Positions 1 to 12,864 of a stretch of 64,000 nt of DNA are shown piece after piece (position 1 is the stretch's first letter; each line of letters starts with the position of its first letter). The position numbers and the translations under genes are program-made. The stretch is from assembly GCA_036873755.1 (NCBI GenBank), contig JAVTVY010037303.1, forward strand, positions 62,001 through 126,000. The letters run 5' to 3'. This DNA comes from Hanleya hanleyi (Eukaryota; Mollusca; Polyplacophora; Lepidopleurida; Hanleyidae). The notes under the pieces were generated by a model. It was given only the letters and a program-made list of their open reading frames with translations, was not told the origin of the DNA and did no database searches.

Positions 1-1190
1 GGTCATGAGACAACCGTTTGTGCAGCGGTTGTTGGGTCTCAATGATACAACGCTCATCACCAATAGCGAAGTAACATTTAATATCGTACACAATGTGGTC
101 CTTTCTCTTTCATTGGCTCGTCTGGTGAATTAGGATTTGCCTGATGGCGTTGGTTGATTTGGACAATTGTGATGGCTATGTATATCCTGGAGATCACTCT
201 CCCTTCTCACACCCTTCACTTCAGAGATGCGTGGTCGTCCTTATTTGCAAATGTGTAGAAAAATGTCATAGCTGACACTTTTAGTCACCGGATATTCTTA
301 GGCCCCACTATCCCATGAGGTTGTGGATTAATTAATGGGTTTGTGGATAATGCTCGGTACGTCTATGTTTTCTGTAGACTGAAATGTGGACTGATCCTTT
401 ATCCTGGACAGTTACCAGGCGAGTGGAGGAAAACATGTGCGCAAAATGAAGAACTTGGTGAAGCCATGGAGGTATAAATTATTTTATTTAACTCTAATGA
501 GATCACATCAATTAGGACTTTTCCAAATAGCGATTGAATATCGAATTTTCTCACTTTTCTATTTACAAAGTTTTTTGTAGGCAAAACTACTTCACCAAAT
601 TTGGTTTAACTACCTGTTCTGTCCAACCTTTGTATACTGATATGTTTCTGAAAGTAAGGGTACTCAAGTTTGAAGATTTCGCTGACAAAACGGAGGCTGA
701 ATCTATGTTGAAGTAAATCTTGGAATTTAACTTTTCTGGGTATTGGGTTATCCTTAATAATAACAACGCCTAATACCACACATGAGCAGTGTGACTAACG
801 TCACAGGACCTACGAAGTAGGGTAGGCATTAGGACTTCGACGCGAACTGAACTCTTGGAAATCCCCACCCCCAGTTGAAAGCCTGCCTATATTAAGATGG
901 GGCCCAAGTTAGAATCACCAGTGATTTTCATCAAAAATCACCAGACATTTTTCATCAAGAGTAGGTCAGCTCAGAACTTGTTGGTAACAGTCCCCTAATC
1001 CACCTTCATGCCAAAAATCAAGGTTCTAATGTCAACCTTCATGCCAAAAATCTAGGTTCTAATGTCAACGGTTCTCCTTATTTTGCCGACGAAAGTTAGA
1101 TCGAATAGCCAGAGACATACAACAATCTGCGTCTTCAGGAAATATAATACCACCAAAAATCAGTAAAGTATGTCAAGATATAGCGTATTT
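1..1190. other. No gene seen
   Basis: No supported coding region. The only structure noted is a two-copy tandem repeat of about 35 bp near 1000-1069, built on the phrase CTTCATGCCAAAAATC. The end of the stretch runs into the Penelope-like element; its true 5' boundary is not visible. Confidence 0.5.
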
Positions 1191-1194
1191 TCGG

Positions 1195-3565
1195 TTGTAT
1201 CGTTCAGTGAACATAATCGAAACATCTCAAGATCGGCTTTTCTTGAAACTCAACTACTTAGATAAAGGACTGGACATTATTAATTTACCTCGAATCCTGA
1301 ATGATTCAGAGGTACGCAACGCTGTACCAAACTATTTTAATTTCACAGAACCTCCTTGCATTTCATATAAGTATACCAAATCTATAGCCACCAAAATATT
1401 CAATTACTCCAATGCTGTCAGGGAGTTTGACTGGAATTTATACACGTCAGGAGGCTATAGTTGCGATTGTGAATCGTCGAGCTTTATCTATACACCATGC
1501 AAACATGTTGTGACTGGTGACCTTGATGTGGTGAGTGATAAGGACCTGAAATTACTCCTGATGAAAGGACCTAAATATAGAGAGCCGAGAAGAATAAATC
1601 TGAAGGCTGAGCAGAAGATAGTCCTGTCTGCATTGGAACAGTACGTTATTGGTTGGTCGAAGCGAGAACAAGTTGAACCTACAGTACTCGCTGATTGGCT
1701 GGACCTCACCAAAAGCAAGGTCGTTGAAACAATCCGCCATATTGACAGAAGTACTCTTCCCCAAGCAAAACAAATACTGAGAAACCCCAATTCGCAAGAA
1801 GTTCTTGCAAATCTCCAGAGTAAATTTGTCCTTGTCCCAGCAGACAAAGCTCCAAATAATATAATATTCATATGAAAATATTACTATTACCAGGTGCTGG
1901 TTAAAGAATTGAGCGTAGACCTATCATCATCAAATACGTCTACTTACTCCCAAACTTCATTACTCTGGAAGATTTATTTAACAGTCACAAAACGTTTCTC
2001 AGAGAAAGAGGTATTTGTCTTCCAACCAATCATAACGACATAACAAACGTATACTGGACTCCCAAAATGCATAAATCACCATACAAAGCTAGATTCATAG
2101 CTCGTTCTAGAAGCTGCACCACCAAGCTTCTTTCAACCCTATTGACGAGGGCCCTTCAGGAGGTAAAAGCATTTTGGGAAAGGTATTGCGCCACTATTTC
2201 TAAAAACTCTGGCGTTGAATGTATGTGGATATTAAAAAACTCAAAATGTCTTACGGAAGAACTTGATGCTACAGGTCACATACCGTACAGACATGTATCC
2301 ACATGGAATTTCTCGACTCTCTATACTACAATCCCTCATCAGGACTTTATTGACCGTCTAAGTTCATTAATAGTATCTGTGTTCAAGAAAACTGATCGTA
2401 GATATATTAATGTCGGAAGCCATAAAGCATTCTTTAGCTCTACTACATACAAGAGATATCATTCATGGGATGTTTCTTTGTTTATAGAGTTGCTTGACTT
2501 TTTCATTAAAAATATCTATGTGAAATTTGGCAACACAATATATCAACAGCATATAGGTATTCCAATGGGTACTATTTGCGCACCCCTGTTGGCTGACCTG
2601 TATCTGTTCTCTTATGAATATGACTATATGCAGGCGCTTTCAAAAACCGATCCATTCAAAGCCCGTTCCTTCTCATTCACCAAACGCTATATAGACGATC
2701 TTCTCGCTGTGGATAATCGCTAAATAAATGACGCAGTGAAGGATATATATCCACCTTCACTGGATTTGAAGGAAACTACAGATAGCCCTACAGGCACATC
2801 TTATTTAGATCTCTATCTCTATAAAAATGAAGCGGGCATTCTCTCTCGTCGACTTTATGACAAAAGAGATGATTACAATTTCGACATCGTAAACTATCCC
2901 TTTCTGGATAGTAATATTCCAGTGTGACCTGCATATGGCGTATACATATCTCGCTTAGTAGCATTTGCTAGATCCTGTGTTAGATGTGATGATTTTAATC
3001 AACGCCACAAAACATTGTTGCAGAAACTTATAAAACAGGGCTATTCCACCAAGCGCCTCCACTCAAAGTTTCTCAAATTTGGCGATACATATCGCATGCT
3101 GATAGCAAAATACGAACGTAGCGTGCAAGATCTATGGCGTTACGTTTCGTAACTTGTGTCTAATTCCGCTTAACCCGGGGCTAGGGGCCGTATGAACCCA
3201 TGTACTTCAAGATCCTCATGGTGCTCATATGAACAGTCACAATCAAAGCGTGACTGAGATACACCATTCTCTAGATAACGACTTTAGAATGATTATTATG
3301 GATTAAGAATACTGATCAGCGATACGGATTTTATATTTTTGGAACATCATGATGTCTTGTCGGCATCACTGAAAACTGTTGACCGCTTCTCTCTTGCAGG
3401 AAACTAGCCTATGTTTATGTATACTATGATTGTCTTTTTTGAATTTGGTGCTAATACTGTTATATGGATATGGAATAGGTCTTTGGATTATGGACGCGGA
3501 TATTCTTTAATGGATGACGGCTGAATTATGAATGACGGACTAGACGCTTGTATTCGGATGGACTG
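1195..3565 (+). mobile_element. Penelope-like retroelement, damaged
   Basis: This is a decayed copy of a Penelope-like reverse transcriptase. The N-terminal part (1195-1875, 226 aa) has a CDC...TPCKHVVTGDL segment and the downstream KGPKYREP phrase seen in this RT class. A TGA at 1873 and a frameshift before about 2020 separate it from the RT core (2067-2720), which shows TLYTTIPHQDF, the GIPMGTICAPLLADL motif and the catalytic YIDDLL. A TAA at 2721 replaces a tyrosine codon kept in the copy near 39.9 kb. A TGA at 2926 replaces a glycine. The frame then continues to a TAA at about 3150 through YGVYISRLVAFARSC. No GIY-YIG endonuclease is visible. The 3' tail ends near 3560 with GACTAGACGCTTGT. 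It is the longest copy of this family here and is not functional. Confidence 0.85.
3157..3295 (+). ncRNA. Structured RNA-like domain, type A
   Basis: This block starts just after the stop of the Penelope-like reading frame. It can form three successive hairpins: P1 GTATGA (3190-3195) with TCATAT (3225-3230), P2 CAGTCAC (3234-3240) with GTGACTG (3250-3256) around the loop AATCAAAGC, and P3 CATTCT (3265-3270) with AGAATG (3286-3291). Linkers GCTAGGGGCC, GAACAG and GAGATAC are shared with type B and type C repeats, whose stems differ in sequence but still pair. I infer an RNA element of the retrotransposon; its function is unknown. Confidence 0.5.
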
Positions 3566-3604
3566 ACTCACTGATTACCGAACAATTTGTAATCTGTAGC
3601 CTAC

Positions 3605-4440
3605 TTCGTAGGAAAAAGGGATAAGAAATTCAAGGAGAATAATCATGCGCCATGCATTGAAATATTTAGGAGCACTTTTTTTTGTAAAGAACCATCTTCA
3701 AATTATCAGTGCATTATACTAGCCCGTCGGCCTATCATACACCCCTACCTCTAGGGGATTATTCAAGGTGGTGTTTTTCAGATACCCTGTCTTTTGTTCT
3801 ATTATAATCCGTTTTTGGCCAAAAAAACCTTAGATACTTTGGCCGAGCCAGGCATCGCTGTGACCCCACTCATGAGTTAAATTCCAATTTTCGTAGCCCG
3901 CTTGGTTCCATTTAACCTACATGCTAGGTTGACAGAGCTTATTGACTTGAGTGTGTGACAAGAAACGATAGTTTATTGGAGTGCTTGAAAAGTGATACTA
4001 ATGTGACCGCATCCAACAAAGCCGCCATTGTCCTTACAGTTGCACGTTTCCCACAACTCGCAGCATATGATGAGCGGATTCTCGATGGAACTATTGAATT
4101 TATACCACGAATTATTGTGCATACTGGAGTAAATAAGCATTGAATTTGGCATGTTTAAAGAATTCCTATGTTTCTCTCTCATCAAATGCTTTTCTGAAAT
4201 TAGAATTTACAAATGCGTACAAATTCATAAACACTTACGACGAGAAACGTAAATAATTTGACACATCAGACACTTCTTGTAGGGCGGCATAATAGCTATT
4301 ATTCTTTGACAATAGGACCAAGATCATGCGAATAGGTTTGAGCCAAGCCTAAAATGGCGTGTAATATTCTGCTAAAGAGATTTGTTTCATGTGTATTCCA
4401 TGGTAATAAAGTTAACTCGAATTGAATAAACAACCTGATT
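3605..4440. other. No gene seen
   Basis: No coding region is supported. A 62-codon open frame at 3955-4143 has no recognisable domain and could arise by chance. Confidence 0.4.
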
Positions 4441-4444
4441 AATT

Positions 4445-6545
4445 TGAGTGACATTATCGCCATTTTGAAAGTAACCATTATGCTATCTGCCGAGGATTAT
4501 TCAAATAGACTCTGGCCTACAATGATCAACTATGGTGGGAAGCCTCTCGGAGATTCGCAAGACTCCATAAGCCCGCCATCTTGAATGCCTCAATAATTGT
4601 TTTCACTGAGGATTATGCAATAGACCCAAACTAGACCTAGTAATTGATAGATGAATCTAGGGTGTGAAAAAGCTTGAATTATTACTGTCAGTTGAAGGCC
4701 TTGAAAATGAACCCACATGGTCGTCAGTTTGAATATAACAATTCTATTCGCAGCTGAGAAGGACGCAATAGAATCAAGATGAGCATCGTGTGAATCTGCT
4801 CAATTTAAAACAGTTTGTAATCTGACTTAAAAACAATGTCTTGAATTATACGAGCAACATGAATAAACACGATTTTTGGTGAACTTCTTATGGTTGCCAG
4901 TTTGAATTTTACTATCATATTTTAAGGCAGAGAGAGAGGGGGAGAATTAAGGTTTAACATCGCGTTCAGCAGTATTTCAGCTATATAGCGACGATCAAAC
5001 AAAATTCTAAGTATTCAAGTTAATAACTATTCAAGTTAATAGCTCCGTAAACTAATGCATTAAAAACATGTACATACATTAAAATTTATACAATATAATC
5101 TAAAATACAATCTTCTTTTACTCGACCAAAAAAATCTTCCAAAGTAGCTGCTCGATAAAAGTTATCTCTTACAATTTTAAAATCTATACAGTCGTTAAGA
5201 ATATGTTTCTTCGTGGCATGGAACACACCTTGGGACTGGCTCGTTTTTCAGTAAATGTTCGTGGGTTAATCGTGTATGACCGATTCCACATCGTCTAATC
5301 ATGGTTTGATCGAAACGTTTCTGGCTGTTCAGATGAGTATAGCCTACAGTTTTTTTGAGTTATTATCCATAGCATCCCATAAAGCTTGAAACAACTTTCT
5401 CACATAAGCACAGATAGATGGTCTGAAATCACTGTATGGGATTGAAGACTAAGCAAATACATTCAAAATGGTGGTTAGGTGGCAAGCTATGATGTGGGAC
5501 CCCATATTTCCAAAAGTTCGCAAATGAGTACTTCACATTATGCGAGAAACACAAAGAAGAGTTTCCAGATGACTCCACATGACCGCCATCTTGAATTTGA
5601 CCATCATATTTCAATCTTAGCTAAGCTAATGAGCTAAGAATAATGCCTTGAACTATACGAGAAACATGAAAAGCCTGATTTTCAGATGACCGCCATTTTG
5701 AATTTAACCATCATATCTTAATATTATGGACATGCAGATAAATTCAAAATGGACGCAAGGTGCGAGGCTATGATTTGAGATACCTTCATTTTGATAAAAA
5801 TGAACTATTGGCTAAGAATAATACATTAAACTATGCGATCAAGTAAAAAAGCCTGATTATCAGATGACCCTACATGACCACCATTTTTTTAACTTCATAT
5901 CTTAATCTTAGGGAAATGCAAATAGACTCAAGATAGGCGCAAGTTCCTAGGATATGATCAAAGAGCCCTCGGCTTTGATAAATTTGCTCATAATAGCGCC
6001 TTGAATTATAAGAACGACAAGAAAGAACGTTATTGTCGAATGACCCAGCATGGACGCTACTTTGACTTAAACTGTCATATTTTAGCTAAAGACTATACAA
6101 ATTCATTCGAAATAGGTGTACGGTGTTAGACTTTGGGACGAGATTTCTCTGTTTTAAAACTGGCACACTGAGAAAAGAATATGACCTTGAATTATAAGAG
6201 CTGCCTTAAAAATCTAGATATTTGGAAGACTAGTATCATAGTTTAAGTTGAAGATTATGCAAATGGATTACAGATAGACGTAAAGTGTTAAGTGTTGATA
6301 TCTCTTGGTATTATCAAAATTGTGCTGCATTGGGTTGAGAATGCCTTAACTTATACGAGCAACCTAAATCTTTAGATGACCCCATATGAGCTCCATTGTG
6401 AATGTAACCATTATATTTTATCCTGAAAACTATGCAAATAGATTCAAGATGGAAGTAAAGTGTGAAACTGTTAAAAACATAACACGTTACATAAAAATAA
6501 TGCCTCAAGCTTGTCTAACAACATGAAAAAAGACAAAGACTTGGT
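4445..6545 (-). repeat. Diverged ~170-bp satellite array
   Basis: Loosely conserved units recur every 150-190 bp. Each carries versions of GACCCCATATGACCGCCAT, a gap, then GCAAATAGATTCAAGATGG. They read as the reverse complement of the better-kept array at 44150-46750. A LINE fragment interrupts the array at 4935-5440. Short open frames inside are by-products of the repeat. Confidence 0.7.
4935..5440 (-). mobile_element. 5'-truncated LINE (RNase H family)
   Basis: Reading leftwards, this fragment encodes a broken version of the C-terminal region seen intact at 15839-16426, including the CIDFKIVRD and KEDCIL phrases. It ends in the family's 3' hairpin tail and a GA/CT-rich run at 4930-4950. 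Several stops and indels show that it is dead. It sits inside the satellite array. Confidence 0.75.
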
Positions 6546-6549
6546 GTTT

Positions 6550-7640
6550 TATCTGTTGAGATGACAAAACTCGCAAAGAGTTTAACTCAGCCTCTACTCC
6601 TATTCTTCAAATATTTCACAGGAAAACAAGCAGATATCGAAAGAGACTTGCACTGAACTCCTAAAAAAGAAAGTCTACAAAATTCCCCGACAAAGGGTGC
6701 GGGAGAGGAGAGGTTCGACTTTTAAGACTCATGGTATATATTTCTATATTTCAGGTAAAACGTATATTTATGAAGATGGTATCAATAGAGAGAAGGGTAA
6801 CACGAAAGCGTTGTCCAAATGTAATGTACTTTCAGAAACAAGTATTTAAGAAGGCAGTATATCATACATAGCTTTCGTTTAAGCTGTTCTCATGTTAGGA
6901 TTATACCAGCCTCGTTAATCAGGGTTTTACATATAAATAAATATTTCATATGAATAGGGAATAACAATCGTTGTATATTTTCTTGAATACCTGAATATAT
7001 AGCACATTGGTATTCACGGAGTATGTTTAGGCTTCGAGAGAAATTGCTACGATTATATGATGATTTGGATACCCAGTAGCCCAAAAAACCTCAATTTCAA
7101 TATTTACTCAGAGATGGATATAACCCTCACTTTTTCCAGCCGTCTTCCAACTAGAACACTCAAATTTTCGACAGTATGCCACTATACAAAGGTTGAACAT
7201 CTGAGGAAAATTCAAAAATTGGAAATATCGATTTTCAGCTGACATTTGGAAACGACCCGTTATTGACGTCACCCCATTAACATTAAATTGAATATTTTGA
7301 TACCAATATATTTTAGTGATCAATTGGGATTATACCGATGCCTCATAATAAACATCGGAGAACACAATAATGAAGTTATTGTTGTTTGCATAACCCTTCC
7401 ATAATATTTTGTTGAGCCAATTTTTCCATGAAATTACATGGCAAACATGGGTTTTCAGGACGAATACGGATAAATATTTCACCCAGGCACCTAAAACCTT
7501 CACTCAGAGGGGGATGCAGACAAAATCCTATATTAGGGTTTTGGCTGCTAGACTAAATTTACCGCAGCATGACTGACGTGAGAGGTGAATTTATTTTCGC
7601 GAGGATCTGGCTAGTGTGATTTCAGGAAGGATGTTACACC
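6550..7640. other. No gene seen; part repeated near 63 kb
   Basis: No exon is supported here. The part from about 7275 to 7580 resembles 62765-63310: both carry GCCTCATAATAAACATC and CAGACAAAATCC followed by TATT and a GGGTTT phrase. This marks a dispersed repeat. The next SLC23 exon, expected on the minus strand left of 7645, was not found. Confidence 0.45.
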
Positions 7641-7644
7641 TTAC

Positions 7645-8685
7645 CTTGGTTATACCAATAACAGTCATCATCTCGCTGTATGAAGCCATGCCCGTGCCTA
7701 AACCGAAGGCAGCAGCAAACAGACTGACTACACCCTCTACGAGCACACCTCGACTGAGAGCGTGAGGCGGTGGAAAAGTTTCATTACACATCTTAGAGGC
7801 GGCCACATAGTCTCCGAGTGACTCAATAATAGACATCAACACACAGATACAAAGAGGCACGAAAAGTGTTGCACTGAATTTCGGGGGTCCGAACTGACCT
7901 GTCAAAATAAAGTGGTTGTAGGGAGAGATGTAGCCAGAATGATACCGTCCCCCGTGTCTTCTCTTATTCATTGTCACTGTTTACGAACAAAATTATTTAG
8001 TTATGCAATATAAAATTATATTATTGTTTTAATGCCTTTTGCGTATATATTGTATGACGGTGTGGAGACTAAGAATGTCCGATGGCTAGGAGTTTCCGGT
8101 TTCTATCTTCTAACCCAGGTAGGACATTTTTCTCCACATTGGGGATAACTGTCCTTCCTTGGTTGCAACAGAAAAGGATAGAATAAGGGGCACTAATCCC
8201 TAGGACATTCTAAGCCATCACACAGGTTCTACAGTTGATCAAATATTCCAGTTAGTAGGCATGCGGCACGAGAGGGAAGAAGTCAGTAAGCCGCGGGATG
8301 TACGCTTTTTGTACGTTGGAAATCAATGAGGTACTTCCATTTTTTAAATTGCGGGGACATTAATAAAAATGTCTTTTTCGAAGAGCAATCATCATCTGAA
8401 GTAGCTAATATTGTCCTGTTACAGAAGCAAGACAGCCGGGTTACCAACTTAGCTTGTGATTCAATGTGGAAATTATCTGTGAACTAAAGAATGAGATTTA
8501 AGTTTAGTTTCCATCCTTTCCGACTTACCAGGGTAGGGAAAATAAAACCACAGCGCTTCATTAATTCTGCCTTTTTTGGCGTCCGTTCGTGCTTGGAAGC
8601 CTGGCAGGCTTGGGTTGTCGCTTAGCGGGCCAGCCACCGTGAGTATGTACGAGAGCAACCACCCTGAACACATTGCTATAATGAC
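7645..8685 (-). CDS. SLC23-type transporter, two exons
   Basis: Two minus-strand exons encode part of a nucleobase/ascorbate transporter, a multi-span membrane protein of the SLC23 family. The first (8529-8685, 52 codons plus one base) carries a membrane segment and FQARTDAKKG...FYFPYP. It begins after a CATTCAG acceptor and ends at GTAAGT. The second (7645-7898, two bases plus 84 codons) begins after TTTTGACAG and ends at GTAAGG. It contains MSIIESLGDYVAASK, PPPHALSRGVLVEG and GTGMASYSE. The 630-bp intron joins them in phase 1 to give FPYPGQFG, the order expected in the family. The loop normally rich in the family's QH/NSS-type signature reads ASYSE here. No further exons were found on either side, so this is either a gene with long introns or a fragment. 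Family assignment is firm; function is inferred from the family. Confidence 0.8.
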
Positions 8686-8699
8686 CTGAATGGATTTCA

Positions 8700-9425
8700 T
8701 TAGGGAATAAAATATAATTGCAATACCTTCAGAAGGACATTGTGAAGAATATCGCTTGAAAAAGAACAGAGTGGAGTATATAGAAGCGTCAAATCCTATA
8801 TAGTATCAGTCTTATCCAAGAGGAATTTCTCCATGCATTAGCAAAATACCGTACGAGCAAGATACTATCTGAACCAAAACAGGCATAGAAATATAGAATA
8901 TAACTGCATGAGCGTAACATAACTTCTTACAGGAGAGAGGTAGTCAAAATTGTAACGCCCTGAAAGCTTAATATCAGCCTATCGCGAGATAGGAGGAATC
9001 TATGAGTTATACAACGATCATCAGCGAACAATACGGACCCAAATCCAACTTTAAGTTAATAATTTGAATATTTGTCAGAATCCGGATCTTTCATCCTCTT
9101 TCTAGGGACCACACATATCGAGGAATATCAAATATAGTATTGTTTCGTGAGTAATACTTACCGCATAAATTTGAAATATCGGATAGAGAGTTCGGTTACA
9201 CTTCCGGTTCGGAACCGGAACTTTAACATTATGTAGATATCCCGCACAAAGGAGAAAAGTCAACATGGTACTGGAAAAAAGCAGAAAATATAATACATTG
9301 AACAGGATACAAATTTTACATCAACGAATGGTGATGAAAAAGAAGAGTACCTTGATTGTGCAGCGAACATTGATGTATACCCCCCGAAAATGCATGGACA
9401 ATGGTGGAAAAATGTACTATGTTTG
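8700..9425. other. No gene seen
   Basis: Upstream (5') side of the SLC23 exons. No additional transporter exon, RNA gene or clear repeat could be supported. Confidence 0.4.
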
Positions 9426-9427
9426 TA

Positions 9428-10370
9428 TATAGGAGGAAGTGGGACAAAACGGAACATTCATTGATTAGTGCTGAGGATTTGCCAATACCTGGCTATAATT
9501 AGTGAAATCATAATCTTCGTTCCCGCATGCCAAAAGGCTTTTAATTTGAGAGAGACGGCAACAGCGACAAAATTAAGACAGACAAACAAAATAGAAACAT
9601 TCTGATCTTATATATGCCCAATTTGGTGACACTGGATTTGGTGAAAATATGCTATTCGGGACAAAATGGACCCATCCCTAGCGGGGCATAATGGGTTCGT
9701 TACTCGAAGGTTATAAATAATAAAATATAAGATTTCCTGAAAAAGTGGGGTCCCCTGGCAGACCTTGACACTTAACTAATATATATACCGTACAAATATA
9801 TTATAGAATCACCTTATGATGTTATTCATGATGGGTTTTTTAATCAGTATTTGTATGCACGGAAATTACTTAAAATTCTTTAAGATACCAAACTACAGCA
9901 TTCCATAGTACAAACATCAAAAAGTTTCAAATCAACAAAAGGGCACTTATTTATTCTTCTGACAACCGTTTTCCTCTCTGTCACGTGAGGATGTGACGGA
10001 AAATGTAAAATCGTGACACCTAATGTAAGAATAAATGCCCAATGGTTCGTCCAGGGTTTATGGGGAAAAAAATATATAGCTGTCTTGGACTGTTAAGATA
10101 ACTTTAGGACGCCATATTCAACAATTTTCATATTCTTTCATATTTTTCGATCCATTGACTAATCCATTATCCATTGACTCACGTTTGATGCCAAATAGCC
10201 AAGTTATGACGAGAAGCTATGCAAGTGTTTTGCTAAGATTATCGTAAGATTAACATTATGTTTACTATTGGGGCGAAACCCATTTTGTCCCACAACGTAT
10301 CACGGGAGGTCCATTTTTCCCCACATGGCGGTTCGTTTTGCCCCTATCAATGGGGGAAAACGGACCATCA
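9428..10370. repeat. Possible inverted-repeat element
   Basis: GGGACAAAACGG (9437) and GGGACAAAATGG (about 9658) on the left face CCATTTTGTCCC (about 10272) and CCGTTTTCCCCC-like copies (10310-10365) on the right. This looks like an old transposon with iterated inverted ends. Boundaries and target duplication are not clear, and the interior holds no coding region. Confidence 0.3.
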
Positions 10371-10374
10371 AACA

Positions 10375-11820
10375 AAAAATGTTCGAACTATAATCTAAGA
10401 AGTACCTGGATAAACAGTATTTTTTACAAAAATGTCCACATACTACATAAACGAAATTGCATGGAGAATTTTCGATATTTGTGTGGGGCTATTTAAATGT
10501 GTGCGACTCGCGGTGTATTTAATGACAAGGTCAAATCAGAGTGGCGACTCGTGGTGTATTTATTTACAAGGTCAAATCAGAGTAGCGAGAAATATATACC
10601 TCATGAATAAAATATATACAAACGTAGTACATCTCATTTTCAACCATTTTAAGGTTTCAGGATCTTATTCGCGTATATAGCTCACTCGAAGCTCCACACG
10701 TCATCAAAATAAAATAAAATGACGGATTGAAGGTTCCAAAATCTAGGAGATAAGATTTTCGACACCGCATCTGCGTTTGTTCATTTGAATTGCAATAAAT
10801 AAACAAAATGAGTTTTAGAAAGCCGTTAATTCAGGGAATTATAATTTAAGAAAATTTTGCTGTTCATTTAATCATTTGAACTTTAATGGAACTGTTTGTG
10901 AAAATTTAGCATTCCTTTATCCTTGCTAGTAACTCCTAAATTATTCATAAAAAATATTTGAACTTTTAGATTCCGATAATATATACTATTCAAAAAATAG
11001 CTGGCCTCGTTTATTCTTTAATTTCATCCTGAAAATGATTTTGACAGTTCAATAATTCGAAAATATCTGATAAACTCCTTGAACTAAAAGGATGTATGAC
11101 TTATAAACTAGGGCAACCATAACAAAAAGGCACTCTTATTTAGTTCTATATATGTACAACAACGTGTTCAATTTCACGACTTTTCGCTCTATAGCCCAAG
11201 TCAATCTAGAAAACATCGTAAAAATTTTACGGGGGAAAAAAAATCAAAAACTACCGATGAGCGGTTGTCTTAAATGTATGACCGATAGCTTTTTCAACCA
11301 AGTTAAACGACTTTCTAAATGTTACTAATTTTTAAAATATATTTGTTAAAAAATTCAAAGAATGTGAATTACTTGATCATTTGACCACAATGTGGCAGAT
11401 AAACATCAGTAACTCACTTGCAGTTAAAAGCCTATTTTTTGGTATGAGGAAATATTTGGAAGTAACTAGATTGTTGTGTTTTGGGGCTTTCGCCAGTAAA
11501 GTTCCAGTGCCATCAAACAGGCCAGATAAAATGTAGGCCACCTTTTTTTGCAATAATGCATGAAAAACTCAGCGGTTTTTCCTGAATTTGACCCCTCCTG
11601 AATTCAGCCTCCTATTTTAACCCCATGTGTTCGGAAAAAGTATAACCCTTAACCAGTTGAGGACAAACCTCTGAAATTGTATTGTCGGCAAATTGCCGGT
11701 ATCATCCAGGGAGAATCAAGTGAAATACAGGAATTTTCCCTGCAGTATAGTACTTCATAAACTGGTTAGAATCCTACAGAGAATTCCGTTATCGTTAGAA
11801 GAAAAAAGGGGGTTCTGGAG
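10375..11820. other. No gene seen; small tandem repeat
   Basis: AT-rich stretch with no supported gene. A 45-bp unit containing GGTGTATTTA and AAGGTCAAATCAGAGT is repeated twice at about 10500-10585. Confidence 0.45.
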
Positions 11821-11824
11821 CAGC

Positions 11825-12395
11825 GATATTATGTAATGCTTCGTAAAAGGGCCTTTTGTTACTTTATATGTAATGCTCCGTAATAGGGTGATTTGTTACT
11901 CAATATATAATACTTCGTAAAAGTGTGGTTTCAAAACAGTGTTACTATGTAACGTTACTGTCAGGTGCATTTTGTTACTTAATATGTAATGTCATTTTCA
12001 GCGTTATTATGTAATGCTCCTGCCAGGGGCAATTTGTTATTTAATATGAAATGTCGTCTTCCCAGTAGCGCTTCAGTCTACACCTCAATTGGGCGTACCT
12101 AGAATAGTATTGGGTCTTATAATAGTGTATCGCAAATCCCGGGAAAGTTCCCGCAAAGTAGGTCATATCTTAAATAGCAATGGATGGGAAATTTTTTGGG
12201 TCTATATCCTAAACATTTATTTGCCATCACTGATCAAATTAAAAAACAAACAGCGTTACTATGTAATGCTCCTGCCAGGGACCTTTCGTTACTTAATATG
12301 TAATGTTTTCTTCCCCCACCCCCCACATCAATGGTGGTCCCTAGCATATTATTGGGCCTTAGTGTATCGGAACTCCCGGGAAAGTCCCCCATAAC
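11825..12395. repeat. Tandem repeats, short and ~250 bp
   Basis: Short units built on TATGTAATGCT...TTTGTTACTTAA repeat from about 11830. The last portion (11998-12160) is duplicated at 12250-12395, including CCTGCCAGGG and CCCGGGAAAGT. Open frames crossing it are by-products. Confidence 0.6.
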
Positions 12396-12499
12396 AAAGA
12401 TCAATGAGTCATGTGCATACCTATTGTTAGTCGTAAATATACATCACTCTTGCATCATAGCTGAGTCATGTGCATGCCCATTGTCAATATTAAATATAC

Positions 12500-12605
12500 A
12501 ATATATATGGAACTATTGTCTGTATCAGATAATCTATCCTAGACATTTTATATCCTGTTTCGAATCATTCTTACAACATTGAAATTTCACACAGTATATA
12601 TAGGC
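12500..12605 (+). repeat. Fragment of a TIR element
   Basis: TTGTCTGTATCAGATAATC followed by ACAACATTGAAATTTCACAC matches the left arm of the inverted-repeat element at 20729-22010. Only this arm is present. Confidence 0.5.
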
Positions 12606-12864
12606 CTATTATAGGCCTTAACTGTAGTTTTCATGAAAATCCGCGCTAGCGTACTATTATTATTGAAATATGTAGATTTTATAAAGAGTTTATCATATAT
12701 ACGGTGTTGTCTAGAAAGTACATCATTAACATATTCTCGGTAACGATTATGCCCCTTGCAGTGGGTGAATAGCTCCATCGAACGTGTCTTCAGTTTATGT
12801 AAAATGAATATCAATGAACAATCTTTCTCTGTGTATCCTCCAACTCCTATCGTTAGATCAAATG

